A stretch of DNA of 64,000 nucleotides from Paragordius varius (GCA_964247055.1 OZ176055.1:930001-994000), one strand, 5' to 3'. Positions 21,521 through 34,437 are shown, numbered from the stretch's first letter. The notes: generated by a model from the letters alone, not told the origin. Program-made: numbers and translations.

Positions 21521-23501
21521 CCGTGGTACTTAAACCGTGGGCCAAATGCGGCCTTAAGAGTGCTTTAAAATTGCCCTATAACTATATTGATTCTTAAATT
21601 TTTTTATCGGTGTATTTTTAATATATACAGAAACGAATTTTCGCTTATTTTAATATTAATTTATTTTTTTCTAATTAATTTTGCTAATTTTTATTTTTTA
21701 CTCATTTTGAGATGTAGAAAAAATTTCCTACATTAAAATATCAATTTTGGCACACGTTGTTTATGTATTTAAATTACTTTTCTATTTATTGCGTCCCTTT
21801 TTTCTAATAAATCAAGCCTTTCACCCAAAATTGCATATGCATATTCTTTCATTGCTATCCAGCATCACTGCTTATAAAGCCTTCCCATAATTTTTCAAAT
21901 AGATATTAAATTTCGACCTGTTTTTTATAGCTTAATTCAAATTATATTCCTATTTTTTTAAAAAAAATTACATAAATATAAATTCAGTGTGACAACTGCT
22001 AAAAAACGTAAATTATCCAATAAAATTGCTTCTTTAAAAAAGAATGTAAAAAAAATTCTTTTTGATAACAAGTGCTCGGCGCATTGAAGATATGTCTTAT
22101 ATTATTAACACCTGAAAAACTGCAAATATTTTAGTATTGCGATTGATTTTAGCACTGATATTAGTTCAATACCTCAATGTGTGATCTTCGTGAGATTTTG
22201 CAAGACAACATACTCAACGAATATTAAAAATTTTTACTAATGAAAAATACCACTAAAGGAAGTGATTTTCTCGAAATAATTGACATGAAAACATTGGTTT
22301 CGATCTGCACATATGGCTGTCCCTCTATGATTGTAATAAACAAAAGATTTATTCCTCTTTTAAATAACAAATATAATTTGCATATTTTATCTCCTTTCAC
22401 TGCTTTATTCATCAGCAAACTTGGTTTCGCATGTAAAAGATGACACTCAACTCAGTAATAAAAACGGTTGCGATAGTTAATCACGTATGTGGCAGAGAAT
22501 TCAACCGCCGTAAATTCAAAAACCTTCGAAAAGATATCTACAGGTTTGATGATTTTCTTTTATATACCAGTGTGAGATGGCTAAACTTAGCAGTGTATTA
22601 AATAAATTTTTTGTTTTAGGACATGAGAAGAAATTAATACAAAAGATGGGTTATTATACCTTTGCGTCATTACTTATCTTAGTATTTTTATTATAAGTTT
22701 TTAAGGAAGCAAAATAAAAACCTAACTTGCTAATCAAATATTTGTTTTTGAAGAAAAATTAATTATATACAAGATTTTATAAATAGAAAACTCCTATATA
22801 TTTTAATAAAGCGAATCTTAAAGAAAAAATGAAAATTACCGCGGACATTAATTTAATTAGACAATTATTTAACACTTTTATCTGATGAGATGATATTCAA
22901 ATTTCATGAATTAAGAAATATTAAAAATTGCTTACTGAAAATCCTTGGCATATGGATATGTCCATTATTAAGCAACTTGAAAATTTAGGTTTTGATCAGG
23001 CGTATATCATTGAAGAATTCATAGATTTTAAAAAAGATTTCAATTTGGAGGCTATATTGAAGGAGAGTCGTAGAAGGATAAGATTGGCAAGATGCCAAAT
23101 AAATATGAAATAAAAAAATGTCCTCAAGTTATCGTATTTCCCTCAAATTATACGTGTGCGGTATTTTTAAAAATGAAGTATGCCAAGAATACATACAGAA
23201 ATCGCTTAACAGATGAGCATTTGGACGACGTATTTAGGTTGGCCTGTCATGAGGCGAAACCAAATTTGTCCCAATTATTGGTTAATATCAAAATAAATGT
23301 TGATATCAAAATATTTTAAATTTTTAAACTAGGTGCAAATTGAGTTTTTACTGGATTTATATGTGATCGGCAAATTGTGCTGATTTAAAGTATAAATATG
23401 TGCATTTATGTCAAATAGCTATGGAATACTTGCCATTAGGTTCATAACCCTGGAAAAAAAATATATTTTTGGCCCGTCAAGCTTTTTTGGTGAGTACTAC
23501 G
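21521..23501 (+). mobile_element. hAT transposon relic, GTF2IRD2/SCAND3-like
   Basis: Bounded by an 8-bp target duplication gcctaaaa at 21513-21520 and 23502-23509. The ends match imperfectly inverted: ccgtggtacttaaaccgtgg with gggccaaatgcggcc, versus the reverse complement of ggcccgtcaa...agtactacg. The transposase is broken by several stops and frameshifts. Recognisable pieces include a VNHVCGREFNRRKFKN...LYTSVRWLNLA stretch near 22465-22590 (family: LPLHSDVRWLSRG) and NPWHMDMSII.../DEHLDDVFRLACHEAKPNLSQL near 22930-23280. Such domains also occur in the host-captured GTF2IRD2 and SCAND3 proteins. Old, non-functional. Confidence 0.75.
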
Positions 23502-23647
23502 GCCTAAAACATTTAAATATATTTGCCAGATATTTTAGCAACAATAAAATATTTATGGTAAATATTTTGAAACAGTGTTATAAGTTAGATATTGTGCTCT
23601 GGTTATAGAGATACATTAGGATAAAGATGTTCATACAAAATAAAATA

Positions 23648-23832
23648 CAGTATAAGTAGGTATACGTTGTTTGAAAGTTATTAATAATTGTTAAATAAAA
23701 TTTTGAACAAAGACTTGAATTATTGGTTAATTGTTATTTTTTTACTTTTGAATATTTTCCATAAAATCTTTGTTCTATATGCTATTTGGCAGCAATTAAT
23801 AACTTTCTAACAATATATATTTACTCATACTG
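23648..23832. mobile_element. MITE family A, 5' flank of NOC4
   Basis: cagtataagtaggtatac at the left and the inverse tatttactcatactg at the right, TA-flanked. The inner arms contain aagttattaataattg and its complement. It ends about 70 bp before the NOC4 start codon and so may lie in the 5' UTR or promoter. Confidence 0.78.
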
Positions 23833-23903
23833 TAAATTGACTATAAATATTATTGTGAACAAATATTTTTACGCATGTTTTTATGAAAGAATAAATATTA
23901 CGC

Positions 23904-26900
23904 ATGCCTCAACCCGAAATGGACCTAAATTATTCAATCAAAAAGTTTCAAGAAAATATATCTCAATCCAATCTATTGATTGATATTTTAAATAAATATA
24001 AAGTATTTATTTTATTTTACCTATAGGAAATAAATATTGATAAAAATTATTTGACATATCTTTTTGAAATAGCCGCCACCCTTATCGACAGACATTCCAA
24101 TCTAAACAATGATGGTATATATAAACTATTTCATAAATTTTCGGAATATTTATTTATAATATTCTATCAGCTCTAAATTTGAGTTTTATTAAATTAATTT
24201 TTAAAGAAAAAGCATATAAAAAATGTTGTATTTTATAAATTACTTTTTAGTAGAGCATTTATATTGGGTCGTTAAATAGGGATAGAAAATTAAATTTGTT
24301 ACATATTTTAACGATTGTCCTGATATATTGATTAACTTTATAAAATGAGAAAATAATATAGTTTTCTTTAACTATCATATTAGTCTTACTCTTTCAATTT
24401 TAATTTATTACAATTTAAATTTTTATTGCATGTTATATAGGGTTGTTTTGGCATTTATATATTATGTAGAATACCTTGTATGGTCACAAACCCGATATAA
24501 TGAATGTCAAGAATTGATAATTTCAAGCTTGTTTCAAAAATATAATACGGTATGTATGTTTTAATTGATCAAAATTTCTGTTTTCATAAAAAAATCGCAA
24601 AATATGTAAATCAAAAAGATGTTAGAGTGTAAAGAACTGCAATTCAAATAAAAAAATCAACCATAATTAGTCTGTAAATACTCTAATTGTGTGATTAATA
24701 CATGGCTTAATATTTGCATCATGTCGCTTTTTAAGAAAAAATATAAAATAAGTATCTTGTTAGCTCATATATTTCATTTTTTTTATTCAAATATATAGAA
24801 AATGAAGGTGTGATTAATTTTAAAATTTTCATTATTTTTGGCTCATTTTGAGGGCTTTTAAATACCCCTTTTTTGTGAAAGGGTATAATTAACTTTAAAT
24901 GATTATAGCTTAAAAATACGACCTTATAATCGAAAAAGTTTATGATGATCAGCATGAGCTCGTAAGTTTATTTCCAAAATTTTCATTTAAAAAATGGATT
25001 TAAATAATTACGAATTTAGAAATTGGCTTGATTTTTACTTTATCTTTTAAATATCGGCTCAATAAAAGTATTTTTTACTTTACATATTATAAGCCCCTTA
25101 TCTATTTAAATCATTTCTTTCAAATTTTTTTTAGTTTCGAAAAAATTTGCTCTTTCAATTACACGAAAAGGAAGTCGCGCTAAGAAATCCAACAATTACT
25201 GATAACTCTATAAAATCATCACAGTCTTTATTTATAGACCTTACTCTAAAAGTTCATTTTTCACGTTAAAATCTCTTAGAAATTTTTACATGAATTGGTC
25301 TGTTTAAATACGACAACTAAAGAAACAAAATCTATGGTAAGTCGTATGATAAAAAGTCTGATAGAATTTCCGGATATTGCATTACATTCAATTAAAATGC
25401 TAAATAAAATACTTGGAACCAGCCCACGTGATATTCAATATAATTTGGAAATTATATACCATTTCTTAACTACCATCTCGTCCCAATGTAAAAAAAAACT
25501 TTTTGAAATTATGTTTACTTGCAGTAATAATTGAATTTAAATTTAAAAAAATTAAAAGGCAAATAAAGTTAAACATACGGACAAAAGTAAAAATACAAGA
25601 CAAATATTTTTTTCCAAAAGCCAACCATACTTTTTATAACCAAATTTTTTTCATATAAGCTATTTAGTTACAATGGTAAAATATAGAATTGATTGTGTTA
25701 TTTATGTTTATATATATCTCTATATTTCACACTTTTCCATTTAAGTAATGAGTTATATTGAAATAATAACTGATTTAAAAAGTATGGTTGTTGTATTTTA
25801 AATAAAAATATATGACTTTATATTTTTACGTTTTGTCCATAGTACAATTTCAGTTTTTACTATATTTTTTTGTACAAAAAAAGACAACCATACTGTTATA
25901 AACCTTATTTCTTTTATAAACTATATATATTTACTTGAAATTTAAATAATTAATTGAGTGTATTAACAATTTATTACTTATTTTTAAAAGCCAACCCAGG
26001 ATAGGTTATATTTTAAATAAATTAAAGGTCAAAATATATGGTTATGGCTTCCTTTTAGAAAAATATTTTTTAAACCTATTGTCTCTATAATATTAATATT
26101 ATTTTATTTGATTTTTATAGCTTATATGAACAAAGAAAGTAGTATTCAAAAGTCTAAGAAACCGCCAATATTTAATCCCAAAACAACGGTTAATTATCCC
26201 TGTTTTCGTGAAGAGTTATCAGAATGTTGGATAAAACTTTTGACCAATTTTAAGGTCTCATATATATATATATATATATATATATTGATTTCTGCTTTTA
26301 ATTACTTAAAGTTTAAAATTTAATTTACCCTTAAAATTAAATTGACCCTTGAACAATTCAAATTTACCCTAATAAATTGTGTGTTTTCAAACTACTTATT
26401 AAATATAAAATATATCTTTATGCCATAGTTTATTATTTTTTTCAGTATTGTTTAAATTTTGAACTAAATTCATTTTTTAATCTAATGAAAAAGGTAATTT
26501 TTATTATAATAAGCACATAATTTATTTTAGGGTGAATTGTTCAAGAATTAATTTAAAGCGTAAATGGTATATTAAAAAAACTTAAAAAGTATAAGTAATT
26601 TTTTAATACAGAAAACTATTTTTGAATTTTCAAGATTTTTTTAATAGTTAACCTATTGTTTTGGCTTGCAAAATAGATAATATAAATATTAATTGAACCC
26701 ACACTCAATTTAATATTTAACAATTTATTTGATATACATAAGTTTTATATGTAAAATCATCCAGGGATCAATAATATAATTTTTTTAACGATTTAATTCG
26801 TTTCATGTTTTGTCCTTGTAATTTCAAATTTTTAAGGTAAATATAATGATACATGGGTTTGGTTTGTTAAAATTTAATATATAAAAAAAAATCTATATTT

Positions 26901-26960
26901 ATTTATTTATGGTTAGTTTAATTAAAAACATTGTTTTCCTTTTCGTAAAAATTTTGTAAA

Positions 26961-27052
<92 letters not shown>

Positions 27053-29082
27053 AAATTATTTATTTCATAGATACCTGTGAATTTATATTACGGAATTTTG
27101 CGCAATTTGGATTCCCACATAATGCCACACGTTAAAAATCCGCTTGCCTTGGCCGATTTTATTCTTTTATCATTTAATGGCGGTTCCGATCATATTAATG
27201 GTAAAATTTTATCAAACTAATTCTTTTAGTTCTTTTAAACACATATTATATACCATTTGCACTTCAAGAGTGTCCTTGAACAGTTCAAGTTGGTATTTGA
27301 ACAATTCAAGTTGGTCCTTGAACAGTTCAAGTTGTTAAAATTTATAAATTTTGATTTAACCATAATTTACGCATTTATTTTTTTTATTTTATTATTTATT
27401 TACCTAATTTTCTTTATTATATATTTATTCATTTAAATATAAAATTTTTTATTTAAAACCACTTTTTTTTGTTTTAAACTATTTTTTTCCAATTGAACAA
27501 AATTATTGACTTTTAAATGATTTTAATGAAAATTTTTAATTAATAACTCAGAAAACTTATATATTTTTGCATTTCGTGTTAAAATCTTATAAATATAATA
27601 TTTTAAGAAATTAATAAAGATATACGGTTTCTCAAAGATTAAAAGTTGATATCGATTTAAAATTTATGTTAAATAATAGAAAATGGGTTAAAAACAATAA
27701 AATAGATGAATTATTTACGATTTGATTGATAAAAGTTAAAAACAAAACAAAAAAGTCAAAGGACCAAGTTGAAGTGTTCAAGGACACTCTTGAAGTGCTA
27801 ATGGTATATAATATCGATAAGATCATTTGCATTTAATCGTCACATAGTATTAATTACAGTATAAATTGAAATTATACTGAAGGACAAAATGTAAAAATAT
27901 AAAGGCAAAATTAGACAGTCATACTATGTTAAACCTTAATTTATTTAATAAAAATAATTACAATCGTGAAATATATAATTGATTGTGTTACCAATTACAT
28001 TACTATATAATACTTTGTAGTTTAAAACAATGAGTTATATTTAAAAAAATTAGGATTCAAAAAGTATGGTTGTCTTTTAGAATAAAATATTTGTCTTTAT
28101 ATTTTCACGTTTTGTCCGTCTAATTTTATTTTTACTGTAATATTAATGTTTTGAAGATATTTAATACGGAATATAGCATATAAATTTTAGCTTGAAATTC
28201 TTTTATGCGAATTAGTTTTAATATTAATGTTTTTTATACAATTTTTGTGGGGGTGATTTTATATAATATATTTATTTACCTAATATTTATTTTTAAAAAA
28301 TTACAATTCATATTTTCTTTGGTTAACTTACTTTTTAGTTTTTGCCGGACAAATGAATAAATAATAACCTATGGAAAACTTTTTTCAACTATTTTAAAGC
28401 GAAAAATGTTTTTGTATTTGCAATCTATATTTCATAATCATAAATACCCTCTTTTTTAGATATTTACATTCAATTTTAAATTATTTTAGTAAAAAAAATA
28501 AAAATTATCTGCATATATATGTTAGATTCGAGGACTGATGATATACATCAACAACGAGATCTGATGATACCAATTTATTGCTTGAAAAGCTTATATAACC
28601 TCATTTTATTTCACGGTTATGAATATCCCAATTTTTATGAACGCCTGTTGGCCCTTATCAACCCTAATGTATTGAGTCATTTCGATAACATTAATACGCC
28701 CTCTGCTTTTCTTCCTTTGTTGGAATGTTCTAGAATAAAGAATTCAGAATCAACGCAAAGGATTAGTTTGAAAAACACTTTTTTCACCTTGCTTTCGGAA
28801 TCGTTAGCATCAAAGTAAGCAACATTTTTCTGGTCATATAGATTTTTTTGAAAACAAAAGGGAAATTAAAATAATGAAAACGATTGGAAAGTTTGTAGAT
28901 GAATATCATTTAACTAATAATTATTTTTTGAAATTTGGTCATAATTATATTTGATCAATATTATTTTTTTGTTTTTTAGTTAATCCGTTGACAAAGATAC
29001 TTACCATGTATCAAAAATTTTACATATAGCTCATTTAAATGAATTTTACGAGATAAAAAATTATATTTTAACATAAATATCA

Positions 29083-29128
<46 letters not shown>

Positions 29129-30417
29129 GACCCATATAACAATAATATGAGTCCTTACTTTATTCGTTTAACCATTTTTGATAAAATTTTATAAATACAA
29201 ATATTGTCGAAATCTTAATTGAGATATAACACACATAAACAGTAAAATATTAATATGAATCGTAAAACTACAATATGTATGATTACTTATTAAAAAGTAT
29301 AAAGCAAGTTTTTATTTTCCAAATGATATATATCTGCAGTTTAAATGAAAAAATATTATTAATAGCATTTAATATTATGATTATCTTTTTATCTTTTTTA
29401 ATTTAAATGTTATCTATGAAAATAATTTTTTATATAAATATATTTTTAGACATATACCATACGATACAGTCCATCAATTTTTGGGTAAAATCATGTCGTC
29501 TTGCACAAATAATAATTGTTATACGCCAAGTCCACACCTGATATGCCTTTGTTTGGCACTCATGTATGGAATTATAAGGAATCACCCGCAATTTTATCAA
29601 CGTCTTTTGTTTTTAATTGGTGAAACTGACACTATTTGTAAAGAAAATACTTGTGAGACTTTAAACTGTAGTATATTCAAAGGTTTTGAAAGCTTGACTA
29701 TGCATTATAGTACAATGGTTAGAAACTTGGTTCAAATCCTTATAACTGATATCATAGATCATTGTGAACATTTGAAAAGATCTAACCATATTTTAAGTAA
29801 TAATGATGATAAAGAGGGAATTAAAAAGGAAAAGGTTCCTACCGCCGTTAAAAGGTTGAAACCCCCCGTGCTTGTTAAAGAGGTTGACCTTAAATATTGG
29901 ATGTATGAGTTCAATGAATACGAAGTATATTTATATTTAGCTTACAAGTTACAGTAAATCAAAAAATTTAAAAAAAGACATACTTACTTTTTCACACCTT
30001 AATTTTTCTTACATAAATTATGAATTTTGGCACCAAGTTACTGCTTTGCAATTTTAAACAATGATGTGTATTAATTGCATTATAAAAAGTAATTTATTCA
30101 TTAAAAAATTTGTTTTTATGATTACGTTTTTTATATTTTCAATTTTTACGGTATATATATATATATATATTATATATATATCTCGTAAAAATTGTGAATT
30201 AACATAATTTTCATACATTTAATGGTGTTCTTTTAACCGTTTTACTACTTAGTTTCATTATAAAGATGGAAAAAGGGATTTCAACATTTATATATATATG
30301 TAAATATAAATAAATTTTTATCAATTTTAGATGATCCGTAAGGTGTATGATAGAGCTAAAAAGAAACAAATGCACAATTATAAATTCGGCAACGCTAAAC
30401 GAATTCGCGCAAATTAA
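23904..30417 (+). CDS. NOC4L: Nucleolar complex protein 4 homologue, 10 exons
   Basis: Exons 23904-24002, 24027-24114, 24470-24549, 25135-25251, 25280-25523, 26121-26254, 27071-27200, 28526-28814, 29450-29924 and 30331-30417 join to 580 residues. NOC4 is a CBF/Mak21-family nucleolar protein that works with NOP14 in 40S subunit maturation. Matches to human NOC4L in order: YLVWSQTRYNECQELI (human YKVWMRHRYHSCCNRL), IPVNLYYGILRNLDSHIMPH (LPLSLYKKVLLIVHDAILPQ), then HGYEYPNFYERLLALINPNV (HNLEYPDFYRKLYGLLDPSV), the signature block, and a C-terminal YWMYEFNEYE|MIRKVYDRAKKKQ (YEIFERDLKKK). Exon 9 must stop at an internal gtatat donor for this. The exon 8 acceptor is ambiguous between 28526 and 28559. 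AATAAA follows the stop near 30430. Introns 1 and 4 are 24 and 28 nt. Confidence 0.88.
24003..24026 (+). other. 24-nt intron 1 of NOC4
   Basis: Starts gtattt and ends tatag; phase 0. Its last three bases form an in-frame stop if retained, so NOC4 could not be made without splicing it. Confidence 0.85.
25252..25279 (+). other. 28-nt intron 4 of NOC4
   Basis: Starts gttcat and ends ctcttag; phase 0. Joining across it gives SLFIDLTLK-KFLHELVCLN, which restores the long helix of the family; the unspliced frame stops inside the intron. Confidence 0.8.
25565..25863. mobile_element. MITE family B, copy in NOC4 intron 5
   Basis: Left arm acatacggacaaaagtaaaa with ccaaccatactttttata; right arm aaaaagtatggttgttg and ttttacgttttgtccatag, ending tcagtttttac. 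The termini have decayed. Confidence 0.68.
26318..26572. repeat. Iteron foldback repeat family E, copy 6
   Basis: Left arm with ttgacccttgaacaattcaa and atttaccct; right arm with ttagggtgaattgttcaaga and gtaaatggtata. The shortest, most decayed copy, in NOC4 intron 6, adjoining an (AT)n run at 26260-26284. Confidence 0.62.
26965..27050. repeat. (AT)n microsatellite
   Basis: A nearly pure AT dinucleotide tract of about 85 bp in NOC4 intron 6, ending about 20 bp before the exon 7 acceptor. Similar tracts occur at 29090-29122, 41989-42034, 45978-46010 and 61551-61577; several end just before a 3' splice site. Confidence 0.9.
27249..27810. repeat. Iteron foldback repeat family F, full copy
   Basis: Starts taccatttgcacttcaagag and ends with the inverse ctcttgaagtgctaatggta. 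The left arm repeats a unit like gaacagttcaagttggtcct three times. About 560 bp with an AT-rich non-coding interior. The plan is that of family E (same taccattt tips, iterated arm units) but with a different unit sequence. Lies in NOC4 intron 7. Confidence 0.72.
27857..28137. mobile_element. MITE family B, copy in NOC4 intron 7
   Basis: cagtataaattgaaattata on the left and inverse taattttatttttactg on the right, TA-flanked. The inner arms have gacagtcatactatg and its near complement tatggttgtctttta. About 280 bp. Confidence 0.75.
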
Positions 30418-31530
30418 ATATTTGAATTTTAATAAATGGATTTTTTTGGTATATGCACAATATTTTATATAAAATCATAAATTCCCCATAAAAATTTTTT
30501 TGGCTTAAATCAAAATTTTATTTTAAATATAACAATATAGGAAATATGCAATGTCATAAAGAATTTAAAACAATGATAAAATGTCATCAAGAACTTTTTC
30601 TCTTACTACTTGTATAGTTAGCGCTCTCTAACATGATTGAAATTACCGACCGCATTCAATATATATGAAGATTTCGACCATAAAACTGTAAAATACAAAC
30701 ACAATATAATAATTTTTTTGGTTCTGCCAATAGAATAAAATTTAGTTATGAAATATTATTTTTTTTAAAGATTTTATAAGCACACTGCAAATTATGGAAA
30801 TCCAATTTTATAGTCTCTGAGGGCCCTATGTTGGACACCCTTGGTCTATCGGTCGTTTTTTATTATTGTTTTTTTTTAAACACTTTTAGTCAATAAGGGG
30901 TCAACTTGGTATTTTGCACATTTATACACCCGCATATAATTCTACTAAAATAGGAATATATTTTATTAGTAAATATCTCACAAATTTTTTTCAGAGAGAA
31001 AATAAAATACACAAAAAAATTTAATAGGAAAAACTGTCAATTTTCAAAAAAGTGGGCATCTAAATTTAATAAAGGAAAATTTAACAATTGCTTACTACGG
31101 CGCTAAAGAATATGGTTAAATTCGAGATATAAGCTTCTTATACTGTTACGATAGATATTGGCCATTTAGGTATTTTCATTGGTTATGTATAAATTCTTTT
31201 TTATTCTTTACATATGTAAATATTCTGATGAAAAATATAGTGTTTTGATTAATTATATGTATTTTATACATTGTAACATACATGTGTATTAATCTCATTT
31301 TAGCCAATAAACTATCGAAATGACCAATACTAGCTCTTGTTACCGTATTAATGAAGCAAAAACTTTTCTTAATGATAAATAAACCATCTTTTTAGTTTTT
31401 TTTGGCAATAAGTCCCTCTCATTCGCAGAGCTTCGGAAACATTTATCTAACATAATGTCTATAAAATTCTTGACTCACAAATATAGATAACAAATATGTT
31501 TAAAAATAAGTTAACAGTTAAACCTTAACT
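30418..31530. other. Spacer downstream of NOC4
   Basis: No gene. It contains a probable short hAT-derived remnant at about 30632-30845, whose right end reads, in reverse complement, caagggtgtccaacataggg then ccctcagagac, and whose left end ctctctaacatgattgaaat pairs loosely with it. The rest is featureless AT-rich sequence. Confidence 0.45.
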
Positions 31531-33744
31531 TAAGGTGACCAGGCGTCCCGCTTTTTCACACTTTGTCCCGCGTCCCGTTACGGTTTTGAAATGTCCCGCT
31601 TTTTCACGATCATAAAAAAATTGTTTTTTGAAATACGTTTTAATATAAAAATTTATTTTTTTATCCGTTTTAATTATTTATAATTAGTTATCTTTTATAT
31701 CTATATCAAATTTTAAATTAAAATTTTTTAAAATTAAAAATATTTATTTTTTTAAATTTAAATCATATGATTATACACTTAGTTCCTACTCCTACTGCAA
31801 CATTATCAAAAAGACAAATTAATACCACAAATCGGTGGCTTATACGTTTACTCCAGAAAATTAAGGTAATATAATATTTTTTTATGCTAATATTAGTATT
31901 ATGAGTATAAAAAGAGGTTGTGAATTCAACGATGAATTAATGAAAGAATTTCCTTTTATCAAAAAAACGAAGAATGAATCATTTTTAAATGTTCTTTGTG
32001 CTGGTGGAATTCACCCTAGCACATGGCGGCAAGCATGATATTACAAAGCATCTGGAAGCACAGTAACATAAATATTTAGATATGGCGGAATCTTACAAAA
32101 TGAGGGATTTTTATCGAAAAACCGCTTTTGGAGAGGAAGAAAAGAATTTGGCACTACCCGAAGGCGTTTTATCTTTCCACGCCGTTAATCACAATCTATC
32201 CTTTAGATCTATGGATTTTACCTCACAGGTTATTCGTACCTTATTTAATAAAAAATTACGTGTGCCCGTACAAAAGCTAGCCATTGTATGCAATGTCCTT
32301 TCGCCACATGCGTTTCAAATACAAAAAGATTTGCTGAAAATCAATTTCATATCGCTATCTCTGATGCATCAAATCACAAGGAAACAAAATTATTTCCCAC
32401 TTTAATAAAATATTTTGATCCAACCGGAGTAAAAATTAAAATTTTCGATTTTATTTCTTTACCCGGTAAAAATTCCGTAATTTTTACTTCAATAATAAAC
32501 ATTTTAGAAAAAATAATTTAAAAGACAAAAACATCGCATATTGCGCTGACAACACCAATACGAACTTAGGTGGAAAAGCAAGGAGGGAAACGAAAAATAT
32601 TTTTCATAAATTAGCAGATAATCTTAATCTAAACATTATTGGCTTTGGGTGTGCAGCGTATAGAATACACAACACTATTCAAACAGCCGCGGATTTGTTA
32701 CGCCTAGATGTGAAAAATGTAGTTGTTAAAATTATATATACACGGTACGCTTTGAAACGCTTAAAGAATTCTGTGAAAATGCAGAAGTTCAATATCAAAA
32801 AATGCTTGGAAACTCGTTGGTTAGCTCTGCCAGCTATCTAAAGAATTTTAAAAATGTATGATCCTTTATCCTTTTTATCACAGGACAAATGCACTACAAC
32901 TTTGGAAAATTTTTTGAAAGTGATTCTTTAAAAATATGGTTAGAGTTCCTACATAATCAAACTTCTCTCTTTCAAAATGTTATAAAACTGATAGAAGGTG
33001 ACAAAATTTCGGCAATCGAAGTAGCCAATGAAGTTAGTAACCAAAAATTCCAATGTCAAGAAAGGTTAAAAAATAATTTTATAAGATTATTTAGCGATTC
33101 AATGAAATTGCTCATTTTCATTGGATATCATTAAAACCAGAATTTAATTGGTGCGATGTTCAAAAATCATTTGATTACATCTGCATCTCCCAAAAATTCC
33201 CAAAACGTAATCTTTCAGAAAATGATCCTTTTTCTTAAGTATCATTAGTTAAAAAATATTAATAATGAAAAACTTAAATTATGGACAACAGAAAAAAATA
33301 CAGTAGAAAAGAAATGGTTAGAAATATTTCATCATTTTGAAACAAAGTATGTTCCATACAATAATTTTTTAAAAATTGGCACTATCTTTACTTGGAACCA
33401 ACACTGCTACTGAGCGCGTTTTTTCCACAGTAAATCAGGTGTGGACATCGGTCAAATTTAAATGTTGAAACTTTAAAGGCCATTTAATCTGGCAAATATA
33501 ATTTGACAAATTCTTGTGAAGACTTCTAAAATATTTTAAAAAATGATGACAATCTGCTAAACGCAAATCAAACAAAAAATATATCAAAAAATAAAATATT
33601 TTATTATATTTATAATGTATTTGTTTTAAAAATAAATAAATATTACAATAAATTTTTGTTTAAAAATTTTTGGTTGTACCCCCCCCCCATGCCCTTCCCC
33701 CTTCTCTTTGTCCCGCTTTTTCGTCAAAAAATCTGGTCACCTTA
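31531..33744 (+). mobile_element. hAT transposon relic with 8-bp target duplication
   Basis: Perfect 8-bp direct repeat ccttaact at 31523-31530 and 33745-33752. Inverted ends are taaggtgaccag, both followed internally by copies of gtcccgctttttc, a repeat in the subterminal region of this hAT group. Inside are transposase pieces in different frames: MAESYKMRDFYRKTAFGEEE...LSFHAVNHNLSFRSMDF (32082-32400), SDASNHKETKLFPTLIKYF, then a LADNLNLNIIGFGCAAYRIH piece (family: IGVGCPAHILNNCIQ) and NTATERVFSTVNQ-like near the end. At least four frame breaks or stops separate them, so it is dead. It is a distinct lineage from the element at 21521. Confidence 0.82.
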
Positions 33745-33848
33745 CCTTAACTAAACTTGAATATATTTTACGAAAATGTAAATCGCCCAAACAATATATT
33801 AGTATTTCTAGAAAGTTTGAGAGAATTAGCTATAAAATCATATAATTA

Positions 33849-34058
33849 CAGTATGTACTTTAATGCTGACTCATTCATTATAGTTATTCAAATGGAAACA
33901 CAGTAGTGTATGGAAAAAAAATAAAATGTATAAAGAATTTCCTATCTTACATTACTTTGTGTATTTTATTCAATATTGTGTTTTTTCCATACACTACTGT
34001 GTTGCCAATCGACTAACTATAGTGTAGATACTAGATAGGTCAGCATTAAAATGCAGGC
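33849..34058. mobile_element. MITE family C, downstream of the hAT relic
   Basis: Starts cagtatgtactttaatgctg and ends in the inverse cagcattaaaatgcag. The core has cacagtagtgtatggaaaaa and ttttttccatacactactgt. Confidence 0.75.
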
Positions 34059-34125
34059 TTTACCTATAAAACTTAGTTCTTTTTTCAAAACACAATTTAT
34101 TTAAAAAACCCAAATACACAAAATA

Positions 34126-34414
34126 CAGTATAAACTAAAATTATACGGACAAAAAATACAAATATAAAGACAAATATTTTTTTACTAAGACAATCATACT
34201 TTTTGAAACCTTAATTTTTCGAAAAATAACTTAATTGCTTCAAACAATAAAGTATCAGATTGATATGTTTATTTGTAACACAATCCATTATATAATTTTC
34301 AGGTTAATACAATTAGATATATAAAAATAATTCATATTTTAAAAAGCATTGCCGTCTTTTAGAAAAAATATTTGTCTTTATATTTTGACGTTTTGTTCTT
34401 ATAATTATTTACTG
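34126..34414. mobile_element. MITE family B, copy upstream of hexokinase
   Basis: cagtataaactaaaattata with cggacaaaaa at the left; ttttgttcttataattattt with actg at the right, TA-flanked. The inner arms aagacaatcatactttttga and its near complement are present. Confidence 0.75.
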
Positions 34415-34437
34415 TAATAAACTTAAAACACGCAGAT

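Noticed and set aside
26965-27050. Long (AT)n tract as a cruciform or origin
   Set aside because: Simple dinucleotide runs are common across this window and need no special role.
29925-29957. NOC4 ending at 29957 after AYKLQ
   Set aside because: The gtatat donor at 29925 joined to 30331 gives the expected YE-x-(K)KKK ending in phase.
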